Origin: Thiocystis violascens
GTDB taxonomy: Bacteria > Pseudomonadota > Gammaproteobacteria > Chromatiales > Chromatiaceae
NCBI GenBank assembly: GCA_020721065.1
Contig: DYNM01000004.1
Coordinates: 62,001-126,000, forward strand
Direction: 5' to 3'
Length of the DNA stretch: 64,000 nucleotides
How positions within the stretch are numbered: position 1 is the first letter of the stretch; each line of letters opens with the position of its first letter. The notes below the pieces were generated by a model that ran no database searches, was not told the DNA's origin, and was given only the letters and a program-made list of their open reading frames with translations. A program made the position numbers and the translations under genes. This document shows positions 54,242 to 63,755 of the stretch, in pieces.

Positions 54242-57200
54242 ATGAATAAACTGTTTTATGCTCGCACACCAACGTTGATAGCATTGGCTTTAACGGCAGC
54301 ACTGAGTGGTGGTTGTGTTGAAAAATCCGCAGAACAGCAATTCGCTGATGCGCAAATAGCATTGGGTAAAGGCGAATTAAAAGCCGCTATTATTGAATTA
54401 AAAAATGTCTTGAAAAAAGACGCCAGACATCAGCAGGCGCGGCTGTTGTTAGGACAAGCCTATTTGCGCAGCGGTGACGTTGGCGCTGCGGAACAGGAAT
54501 TGAAAAAGGCGGTGACGGTCGGTGCGACTGAGGTTGATGTGCAGCCTTGGTTGACGTTGGTGCAGTTGCAGCAGGGCAAGTTTGCTGACGTTGTTGCCCA
54601 ACCGCCGTTGGCAACTGCGCCGCCGCTGTTGCAGGCGCAGTTGTTCGCGTTGCAAGCCGACGCGCTGCAAGCTCTCAAGGATCCGAGCGGCGCGGCGGCG
54701 AAATTGGCAGAAGCGGTTCAGTTGGCTCCTGAATCAGTGCCGGTATTGTTGGCATCAGCGCGGTTGCAGGCGGCAAATAATCAGCTTGATGCGGCACGGG
54801 CGCGGCTCCAGCAGGCGCTGGCGCTGGAACCGCACAACGCGCAGGTGTTGAGTTTGCTGGGTGAAGTGGAGCGGATGGCGGGGCAATGGAGCGCGGCGGA
54901 AGCTGCATTTACGGCAGCCATGCCTGATCCGGCATTTGGGGCGCAAGCGCACTTAAATCGGGCATCCGTGCGTATTCAAGCGAATCAATTGGAGGCGGCG
55001 GCGCAGGATTTAGCGCAATTGCGCGGCAAGCTCAAAAATAATCCGCAGTTTTGTTATCTCGAAGGCTTGTTGCTTTATAACCAAAGGGATTACGCCAAGG
55101 CGATCACGCAGCTTGATGTGGCGCTCGGTTTGCGTCCTGAGTTCTTTGCGGCGTTGACGTTGGCGGGCGCGACGCGCTTGGCGCTCAATGATTCGGCATC
55201 GGCGCAGGTTCATTTGCAGCGGGCGGTGGCGGCGCAGCCAGATGATCCGGTGGTGCAACGGTTATTGGCGACGGCGTTGTTGCAACAAAATGATTTCAAG
55301 GAGGCTGAAAAGGTGGTGCGGGCGCTGTTGCAGCGCCAGCCGGATGATGTGGCAGCCAAGGATTTGTTGGCGAGTGCGTTGCTGGGGCAGGGCAAGAGTG
55401 ATGAAAGCATCACTTATCTGCGGCAGGTGAAGGCGGAGATGCCTGATTCAGCAGCAGCGACTGCGCGTTTGGGTACCGCGCTGCTCAGTGATGGTGATAC
55501 GCAGGAAGGCGTGCGCGTGTTGCAGGAGGCGTTGAAACAAGACCCCACTTTCCAAAGTGCGACTGAGCAATTGGTGTTCGGTGCGCTGCGTGCGGGCAAG
55601 TTAGATCAAGCACTGCGGATGGCGCAGGAGTATCAAGCGCAGGAACCTAATTCAGCACGAGCGCAGACGTTGCTGGGCATGGTGCAGTTGCAACGCGAAG
55701 ATGCAGCCGCTGCTCGCAGTGCGTTTCAACAGGCGTTGGCGTTGGATCCAAAAGACCTCACTGCCAGCAGTGCCTTGGCTGCTTTGGCGATGCAAGATAA
55801 AGATTTGAATGGCGCTAACGCGCATCTCAACGCCAGCTTGAAACATCATCCCAACAATGCTCGTTTGCACATCATGTTGGCCAAAATTGCGCTGGCACAA
55901 AATGATCCGCTGCGAGCTAAAACCCATCTGGGGACGGCTTACGAGCGCAATCCCAAGTTGCTCGAGCCGCAGTTGTATCTTGCCGCGTATTACTTGCAAC
56001 GTGGCGAACCGGCGCGAGCGCAAGAGATCGCCATCAAAGCTGAAACGGCATTTCCGAATCATCCGGCGGCGTTGGGAGTGGTGGCAGATACGCAGATCGC
56101 GTTGCGCCAGTTCGCACCCGCGCAGATCACGCTCAAACGCTTGCAAGACTTAAAAATCAACGATCCCAAGTTGTATGTTGCGCAAGCCATCGCCGCTGCT
56201 GGTGTGGGCGAGATCGCACCTGCCAAGCAAGCCTTGGAACAGGCGTTGAAATTGGATGCGAAATCTGCGATTGCGCTCAATTTGTTGACGCGGCTGGCGC
56301 TGGCAGAAAAGGACAACAATGGCGCTCAACGGCGTTTGCAGCAGTTAAAAACGCTGCTCGGCGCGACGCATCCTGATGTCTTGTTGTTGGAAGGGCAGTT
56401 GGCGCAGCTCAATGGCAACACGTCAGCGGCAAATAATGCGTTTCAAGCCTTGATGAGCGCGGAAGGCCTGGATGCCAATCTCGACAGTAATACGACGCTG
56501 TGGAACGCGGCTGAACAGTTGGTGATTAGTCATCTGCGCAACAAACAACCCGCCGCCGCGTTGACAGCGGCGCTGGATTTGACCGCCCGTCAACCGCAGT
56601 CAGCACGGGCGCAGGCACTGTTGGGGATGTTGTATTTGCAGGATAAAAAGACGGATGCGGCGACGACGGCGCTGCGGCGAGCGTTGGAATTGGAGCCGGG
56701 CAATGTGACTGCCAGCAATGGTTTGGCGGTGCTGGCATTGCAAGCAAAGGACCTCAATGCGGCGAAGGAGTATTACAGCGCCAGCTTGCAACGTCATCCT
56801 GATGACATTGGATTGTTGGTCAATTTGGCGCGGGTGGCGCTGTCACAAAATGAGTTGGCGACTGCACAGCAGTATCTGGAAACAGCCGTGCAGCGTAATC
56901 CGCAGCAGCTCCAGCCGCGCCTGTATTTAGCGGCATTTTATCTCAAGCAGAATGACGCCGAGCAAGCGTTGCGGGTGCTCAAAGCGGTGGAAAAGCAGTT
57001 TCCAAACGGGGTTGATCTGCTCGGATTGATTGCTGAGGCGGAGCTGACTTTGAAGCGTTACGCGGAGGCGCGAGTGACTTTGGCGCGGTTGCTGGCGCTG
57101 ACGCCCCGTGAGCCTAAAGTGTTGTTAGCGATTGCGCAGGCTGAAATGGGTTTAGCGCATCCTGATTTGGCACAGAAGGCGTTGGAAGAGGCGCTGGCGC

Positions 57201-57976
57201 TGGATGCACGCTCCATTCCGGCGTTGATTGGTTTGACGCGACTAGCGATGGCGCAAACTCCACCTGCACAGGCACAAGCACGACTGGCGGCGCTCACTAA
57301 AGTTGCTGGTGCCGATCATGCGGATGTGTTGCTGTTGAGCGGCAATATCGCCGAGCAGGAACAGAATTGGGCGGCAGCGCGGGTGGCGTATCAAAAGCTG
57401 CTCCAAACAACACCGTCTACTTTGAGTGTGTTGGCGTTGACGCGAGTATTGAATCAATTGAAGGAAACGGCTGCCGCGCAGCGGGTGTTGACGGACTGGG
57501 TGGCAGAACATCCGCAAGATGGTTTAATCCATTTCCAACTGGCGCAACTGTTGATGAACCAGCAGCACATTTCTGAGGCAATCACGCATTTTCGGCACAC
57601 GCTGGAGAGCAACGCTAAAAATGTGGTGGCGCTCAATAATCTGGCGTGGTTATTGCGGGAACAGGAGCCAGAAGCGGCATTGGAATATGCCCAGCAGGCT
57701 TATGATCTTGCGCCAAAATCGGTGGAGGTTGCGGATACGTTAGCGATGGTGTTGGCGCAAAACAGCAAGTTGCGTGAAGCGCGGAACGTGATCAATCGGG
57801 CGCTGGAGATTGATCCTGAAAGTGGCGCGTTGTTATTCCATAAGGCGCAGATTTTATTGCAAGATCGGGATACGGCGTTGGCGCTACAGGCGTTGGAAGT
57901 GGCGCTGAGTCGCCAGAAATCGTTTGCAGAACGGGATGCGGCGGAAGCATTGCTCAAGCAATTGCGACATCAATAA
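54242..57976 (+). CDS. prsT: PEP-CTERM system TPR-repeat lipoprotein PrsT
   Basis: A 1244-residue lipoprotein built almost wholly of tetratricopeptide repeats. The signal peptide ends in ALSGGC (Cys at about 26). At least 25 helical pairs follow, for example AQIALGKGELKAAIIELKNV (about 37-56), ARAQTLLGMVQLQREDAAAA and its near-copy ARAQALLGMLYLQDKKTDAA, pointing to internal duplication (roughly the first and last thirds resemble each other). PrsT accompanies PrsK/PrsR in XrtA/PEP-CTERM exopolysaccharide loci. It probably scaffolds the secretion complex at the outer membrane. The ATG at 54242 has GATGAGG 5 bases upstream; earlier in-frame ATGs (54227, 54239) are possible. A terminator follows. 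Confidence 0.9.
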   Translation: MNKLFYARTPTLIALALTAALSGGCVEKSAEQQFADAQIALGKGELKAAIIELKNVLKKDARHQQARLLLGQAYLRSGDVGAAEQELKKAVTVGATEVDVQPWLTLVQLQQGKFADVVAQPPLATAPPLLQAQLFALQADALQALKDPSGAAAKLAEAVQLAPESVPVLLASARLQAANNQLDAARARLQQALALEPHNAQVLSLLGEVERMAGQWSAAEAAFTAAMPDPAFGAQAHLNRASVRIQANQLEAAAQDLAQLRGKLKNNPQFCYLEGLLLYNQRDYAKAITQLDVALGLRPEFFAALTLAGATRLALNDSASAQVHLQRAVAAQPDDPVVQRLLATALLQQNDFKEAEKVVRALLQRQPDDVAAKDLLASALLGQGKSDESITYLRQVKAEMPDSAAATARLGTALLSDGDTQEGVRVLQEALKQDPTFQSATEQLVFGALRAGKLDQALRMAQEYQAQEPNSARAQTLLGMVQLQREDAAAARSAFQQALALDPKDLTASSALAALAMQDKDLNGANAHLNASLKHHPNNARLHIMLAKIALAQNDPLRAKTHLGTAYERNPKLLEPQLYLAAYYLQRGEPARAQEIAIKAETAFPNHPAALGVVADTQIALRQFAPAQITLKRLQDLKINDPKLYVAQAIAAAGVGEIAPAKQALEQALKLDAKSAIALNLLTRLALAEKDNNGAQRRLQQLKTLLGATHPDVLLLEGQLAQLNGNTSAANNAFQALMSAEGLDANLDSNTTLWNAAEQLVISHLRNKQPAAALTAALDLTARQPQSARAQALLGMLYLQDKKTDAATTALRRALELEPGNVTASNGLAVLALQAKDLNAAKEYYSASLQRHPDDIGLLVNLARVALSQNELATAQQYLETAVQRNPQQLQPRLYLAAFYLKQNDAEQALRVLKAVEKQFPNGVDLLGLIAEAELTLKRYAEARVTLARLLALTPREPKVLLAIAQAEMGLAHPDLAQKALEEALALDARSIPALIGLTRLAMAQTPPAQAQARLAALTKVAGADHADVLLLSGNIAEQEQNWAAARVAYQKLLQTTPSTLSVLALTRVLNQLKETAAAQRVLTDWVAEHPQDGLIHFQLAQLLMNQQHISEAITHFRHTLESNAKNVVALNNLAWLLREQEPEAALEYAQQAYDLAPKSVEVADTLAMVLAQNSKLREARNVINRALEIDPESGALLFHKAQILLQDRDTALALQALEVALSRQKSFAERDAAEALLKQLRHQ

Positions 57977-57994
57977 TCTGTTCTTTGTGGCATG

Positions 57995-58025
57995 AAAAAA
58001 CCGGGGTAAAAACCCCGGTTTTTAT
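57995..58025. terminator. Terminator after prsT
   Basis: AAAACCGGGG and CCCCGGTTTTT around TAAAAA; flanked by A- and T-runs, so it can also terminate the small minus-strand gene. Confidence 0.9.
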
Positions 58026-58044
58026 TGAACAACAAGCAGAATGA

Positions 58045-58236
58045 TTAGCTCACTAAGTGCATTTGATGTCCGTATTGTCTCAAGCTACTTTGTAATAAAC
58101 AACGATAGACGTTCACCAATACTCGTTCCCGAAAGGTGACAGGATTTGCAAGCGCGGCTAATTCTTGCTCGTAAAAATCAATGCGATCTTGAATGCTGAG
58201 TTGTTGCAAATCAAGGGTAGTGGTGGTTTGTGTCAT
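58045..58236 (-). CDS. Hypothetical small protein
   Basis: A 63-residue protein with no family I recognise. It is Thr/Gln-rich at the start (MTQTTTTLDLQQL), then amphipathic (SIQDRIDFYEQELAALAN), and ends with a hydrophobic-basic segment (VLVNVYRCLLQSSLRQYG). The ATG at 58236 has AGGAG 9 bases upstream; an ATG at 58242 is only 3 bases from it. Real ribosome site and an adjacent terminator support a gene. It lies in opposite orientation inside the prs locus, so it may be a local regulator, but this is a guess. Confidence 0.55.
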   Translation of the reverse strand: MTQTTTTLDLQQLSIQDRIDFYEQELAALANPVTFRERVLVNVYRCLLQSSLRQYGHQMHLVS

Positions 58237-58501
58237 GGTCATGTGCTCCTTGTGGTCGGCGCTGAACATAAAAGATGTTGCGTTAATTAACGGTGTGGAT
58301 GCGAAAACATTGAATTTAGTGCGGCGCACAATAATTGATTTGGCACCGAAGACGCCGCAAGCCTACAAAAAGGGTTGAGGAAGGATTGTGACCCGGTTCA
58401 CAATTTTGCTTGCTGCGCCAGAGCGTGGTACATCACGCTTGTACCCAAAGCAGTAGATTGTTGAGCGAATTGGCGAGGCATTAAACGGTTAGGTGATTTT
58501 T

Positions 58502-60298
58502 ATGTATGAACGTTTTTATGGTCTCAATGCTGATCCGTTTCGGCTGAGTCCCGACCATCGATTTTGTTTTAATCACGATAATTTTGCGAAGGCGAAGGCG
58601 TACATTGATTACGCCCTGCATCGGGCGGAAGGATTCGTGATGATTACTGGTCGACCGGGCACGGGTAAGACTACTTTAGTACACGATTTGCTTGAACGTT
58701 TAACGCAACAGGACGTCAAGGTTGCTACCTTGATGAGTACGCGGTTAGGTGCTGAAGATTTATTGCGTATGACCGCGTATGCGTTTGGAGTAGATGCTAA
58801 AGCTCCGAATAAAGCAACGGTGTTGCAAGGGTTGCTTAACTTTCTAGTTCAACAATATCAGTATGGTAAACGCGCACTGTTAATTATTGATGAATCACAG
58901 GATTTATCAATTGAAGCTCTCGAAGAATTACGGTTATTAACTAATTTACAACAGGCGGGACAACCGCTGCTTCAAATTGTACTTATTGGTCAAGAGTCAT
59001 TGCGCGATCTAGTGCGCAGTAAAGAATTAGAACAGCTTCATCAGCGCCTACTTGCCGCTTGGCATTTAGAGCCACTCAGTCCGCAGGAATTGATTGGTTA
59101 TATTCAACATCGTTTAATTAAAGCCGGTTGGCAAGGTAATCCGCAATTCAAACCCGGTGTCATGCAAGCCATTTATGAATTCAGCGGTGGCGTTCCGCGC
59201 ATGATTAACCTTGTAACCAGTCGTTTGTTATTACACGGGTTTATTGAAGAATTACACACGTTGACGCCGGCTGATATTCAATTCGTGCTCGGTGAATTGC
59301 AGCAAGAAGAGTTGATACCACGTTCGTCGGTGACTGAATCGGATCAAATGCCGACGGCGGCGGCGAATGCTCAGACGGAGTGGGCGCGGATTGACCGGGG
59401 CTTGGTGGTCACGCCGACTGTGGCTCCCGCGACTCCGCCAGTGGCTCCGCCACCACTTGTTTCATCTCCACCACCCAAACCGCCGACACCGTCGCTCAGT
59501 CAGATTTTGCAGCACGAAGATGCTGCAAATTTGGAATCCGAGGTGGCCGCAGCGCTGGCATGGCAACAAACGCCCATCGCGCCGCCAGCGCCAAGGCGAC
59601 GGTGGCGAGTGCCGATCATTATGGCGCTGGTGTTGGTATTGCTGGGCGGTGGCGTGTTTTATGCGCGGGAGTTCATCGCGTGGCGACCGTTAGTACAACG
59701 GGTGTTAGCGTGGTTACCCAACCTGTCGTCGCCGGAGCCGCCGCAACCAGCGCCAGCGCCGCCGCGTATTGTCTCACCTCCGGTTCCCGCACCGTTGCCA
59801 GTCGTGCCGCCAGTTGCGAGTCAGCCGGGGTTGTTGACCACTGCGCCGATGACAACAGCGGTGGTGCCGACAGTTGGTGCGGAGTTGCCAGCGCGGGTGG
59901 CAGCATCGCAGGCGGCATTTGATAGCATGACGACAGCGATCACGCCGTCACCACCGCGCCCCGTTGCGCCCACGCCGCTGGCGGTGTCGTTTGCACGCAA
60001 CAGTGTGACGGTAGAGGCGCAGTTTGATTCTGCGCTCAAGGCGTTTGGTGCCCAATTGCAACAGATGCCGACGGCACGAGTAGACGTGATCGGTTATTCG
60101 GATCGTTATGGCAATCCGACCTATAACTTGACGTTATCGCAACGTCGCGCCGAGGCAGTGGCGGCATATTTGGTTACGTTGGGTGTGGCACAAGATCGCT
60201 TGCGGGTGGAGGGTCGCGGACCGCGTGAAACGACTGACAACGATGCCGCGCCAACGGAAGGGCGGGTGGTGGAATTGACCGTGATTGCCGACCGTTGA
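58502..60298 (+). CDS. XrtA-system secretion ATPase (ExeA type) fused to OmpA-like domain
   Basis: A 598-residue membrane protein. Residues 1-270 are an ExeA-like AAA ATPase of the PEP-CTERM locus type: MYERFYGLNADPFRLSPDHR at the start, Walker A GRPGTGKTT at 50-58, Walker B ALLIIDESQDL near 124-134. A Pro-rich linker (about 290-365), one membrane helix (about 372-392), another Pro-rich periplasmic stretch, and an OmpA/MotB-like peptidoglycan-binding domain (about 500-598; VDVIGYSDRYGNPTYNLTLS) follow. The usual locus ATPase is shorter and lacks the OmpA part. It would couple cytoplasmic ATP use to cell-wall anchoring during polymer secretion. It starts before prsK by one transcript step (14 bases). 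Confidence 0.88.
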   Translation: MYERFYGLNADPFRLSPDHRFCFNHDNFAKAKAYIDYALHRAEGFVMITGRPGTGKTTLVHDLLERLTQQDVKVATLMSTRLGAEDLLRMTAYAFGVDAKAPNKATVLQGLLNFLVQQYQYGKRALLIIDESQDLSIEALEELRLLTNLQQAGQPLLQIVLIGQESLRDLVRSKELEQLHQRLLAAWHLEPLSPQELIGYIQHRLIKAGWQGNPQFKPGVMQAIYEFSGGVPRMINLVTSRLLLHGFIEELHTLTPADIQFVLGELQQEELIPRSSVTESDQMPTAAANAQTEWARIDRGLVVTPTVAPATPPVAPPPLVSSPPPKPPTPSLSQILQHEDAANLESEVAAALAWQQTPIAPPAPRRRWRVPIIMALVLVLLGGGVFYAREFIAWRPLVQRVLAWLPNLSSPEPPQPAPAPPRIVSPPVPAPLPVVPPVASQPGLLTTAPMTTAVVPTVGAELPARVAASQAAFDSMTTAITPSPPRPVAPTPLAVSFARNSVTVEAQFDSALKAFGAQLQQMPTARVDVIGYSDRYGNPTYNLTLSQRRAEAVAAYLVTLGVAQDRLRVEGRGPRETTDNDAAPTEGRVVELTVIADR

Positions 60299-60312
60299 GG
60301 TGACGCGCACCG

Positions 60313-62352
60313 ATGAACGTAGGTCTATTCAGTTACAGCGCCGCCTTGGTGGCCTATTTGCTGTTGACAGCGTTATTGGTGACAGCGTGGCGCGGACGCT
60401 TGATGGGATTGGTCGCAGTGCTGGCGGTCACTGCGACCGCTACATGGGCGACGCTCAATTTAATTATTGCGGTCGATATGTTTTTACCGCTGCTGCTATT
60501 AGCTATTGTGGAATTAGTGCGTACTGGGGCATGGCTCATTTTTTTAGTGCATATTCTCGTTGCTGATGCGGATAGTGAAGTACGGCGGCGCTGGTTAGGT
60601 AGCGTATGGATGTTAATTGCTGGCGCTGCATTTTTAACGGTACTGTTACCTGAAGTGGTGGGTTGGCTGGCGCTGGGTGCGAATACATTATTTTTAGTAT
60701 GGACTCTGTTGGCAATTACTGGTTTATTCTTAGTAGAACAGGTATTTCGGAATCGACGGGCAGAACAACGGACAGAAATTAAACACCTGTGTTTAGGATT
60801 AGGTGCAGTGTTTATTTATGACTTATTTTTTTATGCCGACGCTTTACTCATGCAACGCACTGATCCTCAACTATGGGAAGCGCGAGGTCTGGTGAATGCG
60901 TTAATTGTCCCGCTAATTGCTGTATCAGCAGCACGCAACCCTAGTTGGTCTTTAGAAGTTTATGTATCGCGGCATGTTGTTTTTCATTCAGCAACATTAT
61001 CAGGTGCTGGAATTTATTTAACTGCAATGGCCGCAGCGGGATATTACATCCGCTATTTTGGTGGTACTTGGGGCGCACTACTACAAATTGCGTTTTTATT
61101 TATAGCGGTTATTGCTTTAGTGTTGTTGTTATTCTCAGCACAACTCCGCGCCCGTCTGCGGGTTTTATTAAATCGTCATTTTTTTAGTTTGAAATACGAC
61201 TACCGTGAAGAATGGCTCCGATTTACCGCCGAATTATCACGTCCTGGAGTCAACGTACCAGAAGCAGTGATAACAGCATTTGGTGCCATTGTGGGTAGTA
61301 CCGGCGGGATGCTATGGATCAATAACGAACAGGGCGCATTTACACTCATTGAGCGCGTTAATGTGTCAGCTCCCAATACGCTATTGCAACGCAGTGATCA
61401 ACCACTGATTCAATTTTTAATCCAACGTGGTTGGATTATTGATTTAGTTGAATATCGGGAAGTGCCTGAGTTATATAGTGGATTTGTATCACCATCTTGG
61501 CTCGAAAAAATGCCAACTGCATGGTTGATTATTCCCTTATTTTTTCGCAACGACCTAGGTGCTTTTGTGGTACTAACCGACACCGATCCAGTGCGACGCC
61601 TCAACTGGGAAGATCGCTCACTATTGAAAACAGCAGGGCATCAAGCAGCGAGCTATGTTGCTCAATATCGGCTCGATCAAGCGTTAATGAGAGCACGGCA
61701 ATTTGAAGCATTTAGCCAACTGTCTGCTTATGTCGCACACGATCTTAAAAATCTATTAGCACAACAATCATTATTAATTGCAAATGCAGAAAAACATAAA
61801 CATAACCCCGCTTTTGTTGATGACATGGTTCATACCATTAAGAATTCAGTGACGCGCATGGAGCGTTTGATGCAACAATTGCGTACCGGAGCGAGAAGCG
61901 CACCTGCATCTAGCGTACAACTTGATGAATTACTTGATGAATTGGCGCTTGCTTATAGTGATCGTCAACCGCAGCCGCAGTTATTGCAACGGACTCAAGG
62001 ACTTCATGTTGATGCTGATCGTGAACGGTTGCGTACTGTATTGGGACATTTATTGCAAAATGCACAAGATGCCACACCGCCCACGGGACATATATGGTTG
62101 CGATTACAACAGTTAGGTAGCGATGCTATTATTGAAATTGAAGATACAGGCACTGGCATGTCACCCGAATTTATTTGTGAGCGATTATTTCGACCATTTG
62201 ATTCAACAAAAGGATTAACAGGAATGGGAATTGGGGCATTTGAAAGCCGAGAATTTATTCGTTCACTCGGCGGCACTTTAAATGTTCACAGCCAACTTGG
62301 ACAAGGAACCGTGATGCAAATTGTGCTGCCCCAACCAAAAGTAAAGGAATAA
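60313..62352 (+). CDS. prsK: PEP-CTERM system histidine kinase PrsK
   Basis: A 679-residue membrane sensor kinase. About eight to nine helices occupy residues 5-280, then a GAF-like domain (about 300-455), and a kinase module: H-box SAYVAHDLKNLLAQQ (phospho-His about 477), N-box LGHLLQNAQDATPP, G1 IEIEDTGTGMSPEFI, and G2 GLTGMGIGAF. The layout matches PrsK, the kinase of XrtA/PEP-CTERM loci. The phosphate would be passed to PrsR, encoded 2 bases downstream. The signal is unknown. Confidence 0.92.
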   Translation: MNVGLFSYSAALVAYLLLTALLVTAWRGRLMGLVAVLAVTATATWATLNLIIAVDMFLPLLLLAIVELVRTGAWLIFLVHILVADADSEVRRRWLGSVWMLIAGAAFLTVLLPEVVGWLALGANTLFLVWTLLAITGLFLVEQVFRNRRAEQRTEIKHLCLGLGAVFIYDLFFYADALLMQRTDPQLWEARGLVNALIVPLIAVSAARNPSWSLEVYVSRHVVFHSATLSGAGIYLTAMAAAGYYIRYFGGTWGALLQIAFLFIAVIALVLLLFSAQLRARLRVLLNRHFFSLKYDYREEWLRFTAELSRPGVNVPEAVITAFGAIVGSTGGMLWINNEQGAFTLIERVNVSAPNTLLQRSDQPLIQFLIQRGWIIDLVEYREVPELYSGFVSPSWLEKMPTAWLIIPLFFRNDLGAFVVLTDTDPVRRLNWEDRSLLKTAGHQAASYVAQYRLDQALMRARQFEAFSQLSAYVAHDLKNLLAQQSLLIANAEKHKHNPAFVDDMVHTIKNSVTRMERLMQQLRTGARSAPASSVQLDELLDELALAYSDRQPQPQLLQRTQGLHVDADRERLRTVLGHLLQNAQDATPPTGHIWLRLQQLGSDAIIEIEDTGTGMSPEFICERLFRPFDSTKGLTGMGIGAFESREFIRSLGGTLNVHSQLGQGTVMQIVLPQPKVKE

Positions 62353-62354
62353 TA

Positions 62355-63728
62355 ATGAAAAAAAAAGCACTTAAACCTTTGTTAGTCGTTGAAGACGATG
62401 TTGGATTACAAAGTCAATTGCGCTGGTGTTTTGATGATTTTGAAGTGGTAATTGCTGGTAATCGCAGCGATGCCATGACGGCGGTGCGTCGTTATCGTCC
62501 GAGTGTAGTGACATTGGATTTAGGTTTACCGCCTGATCCCGGCGGCGTGAGTGAAGGATTCGCCACTTTAGAAGAAATACTCACCTTTGCACCAGAAACT
62601 AAGGTCATTGTGGCAACCGGTAACGATGATCGCCGCAATGCGGTTAAAGCAATTGGATTAGGCGCGTATGATTTTTATCTCAAACCAATCGATGCTGATG
62701 TATTAAATTTAGTAGTAGGACGAGCGCAGCAACTGTTTGAATTAGAGTTAGAAAATAGACGGTTACATCAACCGGTTGGCAATACATTACTGCATGGAAT
62801 TGTTGGCAATAGCCCACAAATGTTGAAAGTGTGTCAAACTATTGAAAAAGTTGCAATAACTAATGCCAGCGTTTTGTTATTAGGTGAAAGTGGTACTGGT
62901 AAAGAATTATTTGCGCGTGCCTTGCATGACATGGGAAGTCGTGCTGCTGGTTCTCTGGTAGCAATTAACTGCGCCGCAATTCCAGAACATCTACTAGAAA
63001 GTGAACTATTCGGTTATGAAAAAGGCGCATTCACTGGAGCGACAAAACAAACTCGCGGCAAAGTTGAATATGCAGATGGCGGCACCTTATTCTTAGACGA
63101 AATTGGTGATTTACCGTTGCCACTACAAGCCAAGCTCTTACGGTTTTTACAGGAAAGAGTGATTGAGCGTGTTGGCGGTCGTGAAACAATTGCTGTTGAT
63201 TTAAGATTGGTTTGTGCCACACACCAAAACTTGCAAAAACGGATCGTAGATGGGTTATTTAGGGAAGATTTATTTTTTCGCATTAGCGAGATTATTATCA
63301 ACTTGCCGCCATTGCGCGACCGCGATGGCGATGTCATTTTGATTGCTAAAGCATTCCTCAATCGGTTTAACCTTGAATTCAGAAAGTCACTGCGCGGATT
63401 TACACGGGAAGCATTAACTGCAATCGAAAATTATCATTGGCCTGGCAATGTGCGCGAAATGGAAAGTCGTATTAAACGCGCAACTATTATGGCAGAAGGA
63501 CAACAAATTACTTTAAATGATTTGGATTTAGATTGTGTGAGCGATGTTCCTCATACACTGATGACTATACAAGAAGCCCGATTACAAGCAGAATCGCAAG
63601 TTATCCGGCGGGCGCTAATTCAATTTGACGGTAACATATCGCTTGCCGCTAAAGAATTAGGCGTTACCCGCCCAACGTTGTATGGTTTACTCGAAAAGTA
63701 TCACCTAAAAGCTGCTTCCAAAGAGTAA
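62355..63728 (+). CDS. prsR: PEP-CTERM response regulator PrsR (sigma-54 activator)
   Basis: A 457-residue NtrC-family regulator: receiver domain (1-130; phospho-Asp about 55 in TLDLGLP), AAA+ sigma-54 activator domain with Walker A GESGTGKE (about 177-184), the GAFTGA loop (about 223-229), and a C-terminal Fis-type HTH (about 425-455; LAAKELGVTRPTLYGLLEKY). The receiver starts with LVVEDDVGL. It activates sigma-54 promoters of PEP-CTERM and exopolysaccharide genes in the family. Follows prsK by 2 bases. Confidence 0.94.
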   Translation: MKKKALKPLLVVEDDVGLQSQLRWCFDDFEVVIAGNRSDAMTAVRRYRPSVVTLDLGLPPDPGGVSEGFATLEEILTFAPETKVIVATGNDDRRNAVKAIGLGAYDFYLKPIDADVLNLVVGRAQQLFELELENRRLHQPVGNTLLHGIVGNSPQMLKVCQTIEKVAITNASVLLLGESGTGKELFARALHDMGSRAAGSLVAINCAAIPEHLLESELFGYEKGAFTGATKQTRGKVEYADGGTLFLDEIGDLPLPLQAKLLRFLQERVIERVGGRETIAVDLRLVCATHQNLQKRIVDGLFREDLFFRISEIIINLPPLRDRDGDVILIAKAFLNRFNLEFRKSLRGFTREALTAIENYHWPGNVREMESRIKRATIMAEGQQITLNDLDLDCVSDVPHTLMTIQEARLQAESQVIRRALIQFDGNISLAAKELGVTRPTLYGLLEKYHLKAASKE

Positions 63729-63755
63729 ACAAGTGTGGGAGCGAGGGAACATATT

